Below are positions 61,579-64,000 of a stretch of 64,000 bases of DNA, piece after piece. Positions within the stretch are counted from its first letter, which is position 1; the number at the start of each line of letters is the position of its first letter. A model generated the notes under the pieces. It saw only the letters and a program-made list of their open reading frames with translations, was not told where the DNA came from and ran no database searches. Source of the stretch: Thermoanaerobacterales bacterium (lineage in GTDB: Bacteria > Bacillota > Thermosediminibacteria > Thermosediminibacterales > Tepidanaerobacteraceae); contig DUMA01000005.1 in NCBI GenBank assembly GCA_012840135.1, positions 79,518-143,517 on the forward strand. The letters run 5' to 3'. A program made the translations under genes and the position numbers.

Positions 61579-61748
61579 ACGGTATAGACCCTTACAGAAA
61601 TGCCTGGAATTTGATGAAGCAGATGGTGGACGAGTATTCCAAGGAGAAAAAGTATCTTACCAACAGAGAGATTAAGTATATCATCAGAACGTGCGAGAGA
61701 GGGATTGATGTTTATACGGCCTTCAATCCGGATTTTAAGAAGGATTGA
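61575..61748 (+). CDS. Small protein between parM and the repeat array
   Basis: This 57-residue helical protein starts at GTG 61575, overlapping the parM stop by 4 bp, behind GGAAAGGAAGGTGG. Sequence NGIDPYRNAWNLMKQMVDEY, then a charged part. The coupling suggests an accessory partition factor; no family known to me. Confidence 0.7.
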   Translation: MNGIDPYRNAWNLMKQMVDEYSKEKKYLTNREIKYIIRTCERGIDVYTAFNPDFKKD

Positions 61749-61776
61749 GGGCCTCTTTCCTTTGAGGCTTTATTAT

Positions 61777-62438
61777 GTTAACATCTGCATCCCCGGTAAT
61801 ACAAGGCCTTCAGGGTGGAATTTCTGGTTTTTGTTAACATAAACAGAGCTTATAATGTTAACATTTTCCGATTTTTATTGTCTCTAAACCGCAATGTTAT
61901 TGAAATTAACGGTGTTAACAAGTTTGCGTTAACAGCCGTATGCCTTGGTTTTTAAGGCTGTGCGGGTAATATTTTTGGTTTTTGTTAACATATTTTAGAT
62001 TTATCTTGTTAACATCTTTTGCAATTTGGGTTCTTAAATCCGCATGGATTCTGGTTTTAGCGTGTTAACAGCTTCTTGTTAACAGCTACAAGCATTACAA
62101 TATAAAGCTTTTGTGACAGTATTTTTGTTTTTTGTTAACAATTTTAAAATTTACTTGTTAACACTTTTCCGGTTTAGAAGCTTCAAACCTGCATTGTTAC
62201 TGCAACAGCCATGTAAACATGTTTGTGTTAACAGCGGAAAGCCTTGATATTAAAGGCTTAAAAGGCTGTATAACTGAATTTTGTTAACATGTGAGTTATT
62301 ATATTGTTAACATTTTTATAATTCATGCAAGATAAACCCGCATTACTGCTGGTTTTAACAATGTTAACGGCGCATGTTAACACATATATTTTTTATCATG
62401 ATGTAATCCTTGTCATATAAGGGTTTGATCATGTTAAC
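61777..62438. repeat. TGTTAACA palindrome array with 150-bp higher-order period (candidate parC)
   Basis: Seventeen GTTAAC boxes (most as TGTTAACA) start at 61777, 61833, 61857, 61914, 61928, 61984, 62008, 62064, 62078, 62134, 62157, 62227, 62283, 62306, 62363, 62376 and 62433. A variant GTAAAC sits at 62213, exactly where the rhythm predicts a box. Gaps run 56, 24, 57, 14 and repeat, giving about 4.4 units of roughly 150 bp. The last box is 15 bp before the ParR-like start. No gene lies within. Most likely a centromere with autoregulatory function; iterons of an origin are the alternative. Confidence 0.85.
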
Positions 62439-62452
62439 GGGAGATGAAATTA

Positions 62453-62773
62453 ATGAGCAAGACTTACGGCTTCAGGCTGGGAGAAAATGACGGCGATCTT
62501 GAAAAGATATTAGAACCCATGACGGGAAGGGATAGAAGTTTTTACATCAAGACGGCCATCAGGTTTTATGCCGCCTGCGGAGAAAAAATAGACAGCATGG
62601 CCGCCGAAATAAGACAAATCCGCACACTTCTGGAAAGCGGCAGTCTTCCGCCTGCTAAAAAAGACAAAAGACCTTCGCCGGAAGGTCCCGAAGAAACACT
62701 GAAAAATCCCGGCATTGATGCGGAGGAAATTATCCGGGAAAGCATCATGGATATCATCAACTGGGGGAAATAA
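62453..62773 (+). CDS. parR: ParR-like ribbon-helix-helix DNA-binding protein
   Basis: This 106-residue protein has an N-terminal ribbon-helix-helix pattern (KTYGFRLGENDGDLEKILEP, then GRDRSFYIKTAIRFYAACGE) and an unstructured, charged C-terminal tail (PPAKKDKRPSPEGPEE). This is the plan of ParR proteins, whose tails contact ParM filaments. ATG 62453 is preferred since GGGAG lies nine bases upstream; ATG 62444 is too close. The last GTTAAC box overlaps its promoter region. Confidence 0.75.
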   Translation: MSKTYGFRLGENDGDLEKILEPMTGRDRSFYIKTAIRFYAACGEKIDSMAAEIRQIRTLLESGSLPPAKKDKRPSPEGPEETLKNPGIDAEEIIRESIMDIINWGK

Positions 62774-62793
62774 ATCCTTAGGAGGTTTTTAAA

Positions 62794-63504
62794 ATGATTA
62801 ACAATGATTCTTCAGAAAAAATAGATGAGCTTTCAGATATTCTGCAGGTAGAAGGAGTAAAAGCAAAAGGTTATGGAATTATACCAAAGATTGTCATGCA
62901 GGACCCGAGGCTTACCATATCTGCCAAAGCCATTTATGCCTATATGTGTTCTTTTGCCGGAAGCGGCACAACGGCCTTTCCGTGTGTGGAAAAGATTTGT
63001 AAAGACCTTGGAATAAAGGATTATAACACTTTTAAAAAACACCGCAATTTGCTTGAAAAATATGGTTACATAAGAGTGGAGCAAAACAGAAAAAACGGTT
63101 TTTTTGATAAAAACGTCTACACGATTATCGATAAACCGGCTCCGGTTGAAACAGTTTCCGATGATGATGAGATTGAAAATTTGTTTTTCAAGGTGGTCGG
63201 AAGAAGAAAGGATGGTTTTATAAAGATTTTGAAAAGCAAGTTTGATCGGAAGGATATTATCAACAAGATCAGATTTTTGGAAGAGTATAAAAAGACGCAT
63301 GAGGTAAAATCTCCTGAAGGCTTTATCTTTGAGGCCTTGAAAAATGGTTATGAACCTAATGAGGATTTCAATAAAATCGACATGGTTGTTTGTGCTGAAT
63401 GTGACGGTTTGGGATACATTTTTGACCCTGATAAGAATATAGCTTATCAATGTCATACATGCCAGGGCAGGGGAAAAATCAGCGCCGAAGCTGAAAAAGC
63501 TTGA
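62794..63504 (+). CDS. Winged-helix replication-initiator-like protein with zinc ribbon
   Basis: This 236-residue protein has an N-terminal helix-turn-helix/winged-helix (KAKGYGIIPKIVMQDPRLTI, SAKAIYAYMCSFAG, CVEKICKDLGIKDYNTFKKHRNLLEKYGYI). A middle helical domain and a C-terminal CxxC...CxxC ribbon (CAECDGLGYIFDP...CHTCQGRGKI) follow. The first domain resembles plasmid initiators and HTH_36 regulators. Its position behind parR and before short iterated boxes supports a replication role, which is not proven. AGGAGG site. Confidence 0.72.
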   Translation: MINNDSSEKIDELSDILQVEGVKAKGYGIIPKIVMQDPRLTISAKAIYAYMCSFAGSGTTAFPCVEKICKDLGIKDYNTFKKHRNLLEKYGYIRVEQNRKNGFFDKNVYTIIDKPAPVETVSDDDEIENLFFKVVGRRKDGFIKILKSKFDRKDIINKIRFLEEYKKTHEVKSPEGFIFEALKNGYEPNEDFNKIDMVVCAECDGLGYIFDPDKNIAYQCHTCQGRGKISAEAEKA

Positions 63505-63535
63505 TATATAAGGATTTTTACCGTTAGTGAAATTT

Positions 63536-63638
63536 CCCGTAACGGGAAAAACCCGATACGGGAAATTCCCGTTACGGAAAAATTCACGTACTAAAATTAA
63601 CAGTATATATTAAAATTAACAGTATATATAAAATTAAC
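63536..63638. repeat. Two sets of short iterated boxes (candidate origin or operator)
   Basis: Three palindromic boxes, CCCGTAACGGG (63536), CCCGATACGGG (63552) and CCCGTTACGG (63568), are exactly 16 bp apart and are flanked by GTGAA and TTCAC. Then TAAAATTAACAGTATATAT is directly repeated at 63592 and 63611, and its first ten bases recur at 63629. Confidence 0.75.
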
Positions 63639-63686
63639 AACAACCTTTTTTCTCAGCTACCGCTGAGGTTGTTGTTTTTTTTAAAA
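63632..63686 (+). terminator. Intrinsic terminator after the iterated boxes
   Basis: AACAACAACC pairs with GGTTGTTGTT across an inner CTCAGC/GCTGAG hairpin, followed by a T run of eight. It also begins with the CAACAACC sequence shared by other hairpins of the element. Confidence 0.75.
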
Positions 63687-63749
63687 TTAAAAGCTTAATA
63701 AAGACGGCGATATAAGCAGATTTGTCCGAGTCTGAATACACCTGAATTG

Positions 63750-63995
63750 TGGCTTTGCATCGTGCCGTCGGAGGCCTCCGGCACCATGCAAAGCTTTTGA
63801 TTATATTTTTTTTCTCAGGTCCGGGCACCATTTCCCCTTCGGGTCAATCGTGCCCTTTTATGGAAGCAGGCTCCCGCCTCACGGCCCCGGCGATTATAAA
63901 TGCCGGCGATGCCTTAGTCAAGGGATGCCGTGAGCATAAACGGCCTCCGCCCCTGAAGGGTCCCCTCCATTTATCCCTCCCGGCACCCTTGACAC
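63750..63995. repeat. Structured non-coding element, copy 2 (to window edge)
   Basis: This is the second copy of the element at 51143-51428. Hairpin GCTTTGCAT/ATGCAAAGC replaces GCTTTACAT/ATGTAAAGC (a compensatory A-T to G-C pair). GGGCAC/GTGCCC, CTCACGGC with GCCGTGAG, and GTCAAGGG with CCCTTGAC are all kept. CGGC/GCCG pairing around ATTATAAAT is stronger here. It may continue past the window. Confidence 0.8.
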
Positions 63996-64000
63996 GTCAC

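Noticed and set aside
61777..62438. CRISPR array
   Set aside because: The repeats are only 6-8 bp, palindromic and unevenly spaced in a 56/24/56/14 pattern; there are no direct repeats of CRISPR length and no cas genes.
33286..64000. Complete conjugative element
   Set aside because: Recombinase, SSB, ImmA and partition genes fit, but no relaxase, coupling protein or VirB4-type ATPase is visible; TadA is a pilus ATPase, not a conjugation ATPase. The right part is outside the window.

Overview
The window is low-to-moderate GC DNA from an anaerobic, probably acetogenic or syntrophic member of the Firmicutes (Clostridia). The evidence is an H-cluster [FeFe]-hydrogenase with its maturase HydE, a complete clostridial-order Rnf operon, corrinoid/methyltransferase genes with a reductive activator, strong AGGAGG ribosome-binding sites and AT-rich sigma-A promoters. 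A Thermosediminibacterales or Thermoanaerobacterales host is possible, but the sequence alone does not fix it.

Positions 1-16540 are core energy and C1/sulfur metabolism: the 3' part of hydA, rnfCDGEAB, a corrinoid protein with three UroD-fold methyltransferases and one RACE-type activator, an mccAB-like cysteine/cystathionine pair, a VapBC toxin-antitoxin pair next to a gene remnant, and a SAM methyltransferase. Positions 16690-32680 form a metal (probably copper) and envelope-stress island. Four promoters there share one architecture with CsoR-type operators and drive a CcdA/Lgt-like operon, two YHS-domain gene units and copA. A two-component system with a Met/His-rich sensor loop lies beside a PspA operon and SHOCT-domain genes, two of which share a duplicated promoter module with tandem 11-bp repeats. 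HydE is embedded here.

At about 33265 the chromosome is interrupted. A manganese catalase gene (CotJC-like) keeps only its 3' part, and directly against the break lies a large serine recombinase. Everything to the right, to the window end, looks like one integrated element more than 30 kb long. It carries a divergent pair of XRE regulators, an ImmA-like peptidase, small accessory genes, SSB, a phage-type GNAT-like protein, a Dam-type methylase, and a Tad/Flp pilus operon (TadZ, TadA, TadB, TadC, pilin-like proteins, CpaB). It also carries an MntA/HepT-like pair, a TcmP/radical-SAM pair, a 1838-residue PKD-repeat surface protein, a prepilin peptidase and an HD-GYP protein. A ParM-like actin gene and a ParR-like ribbon-helix-helix gene flank an unusual array of TGTTAACA palindromes, followed by a replication-initiator-like winged-helix gene. 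No relaxase, VirB4 or capsid gene is visible, but the element runs off the right edge.

The most noteworthy signals are: (1) the element splitting a spore-coat-type catalase gene beside its own recombinase; (2) a centromere-like array with a 56/24/56/14-bp rhythm repeating about every 150 bp; (3) two copies of a roughly 250-nt non-coding element with nested and pseudoknot-like complementarities that are preserved by paired base changes; (4) a Tad pilus on a plasmid-like element; (5) a three-stem palindrome cluster with a consensus DnaA box behind ssb; and (6) a 34-residue membrane peptide gene with a strong ribosome-binding site.
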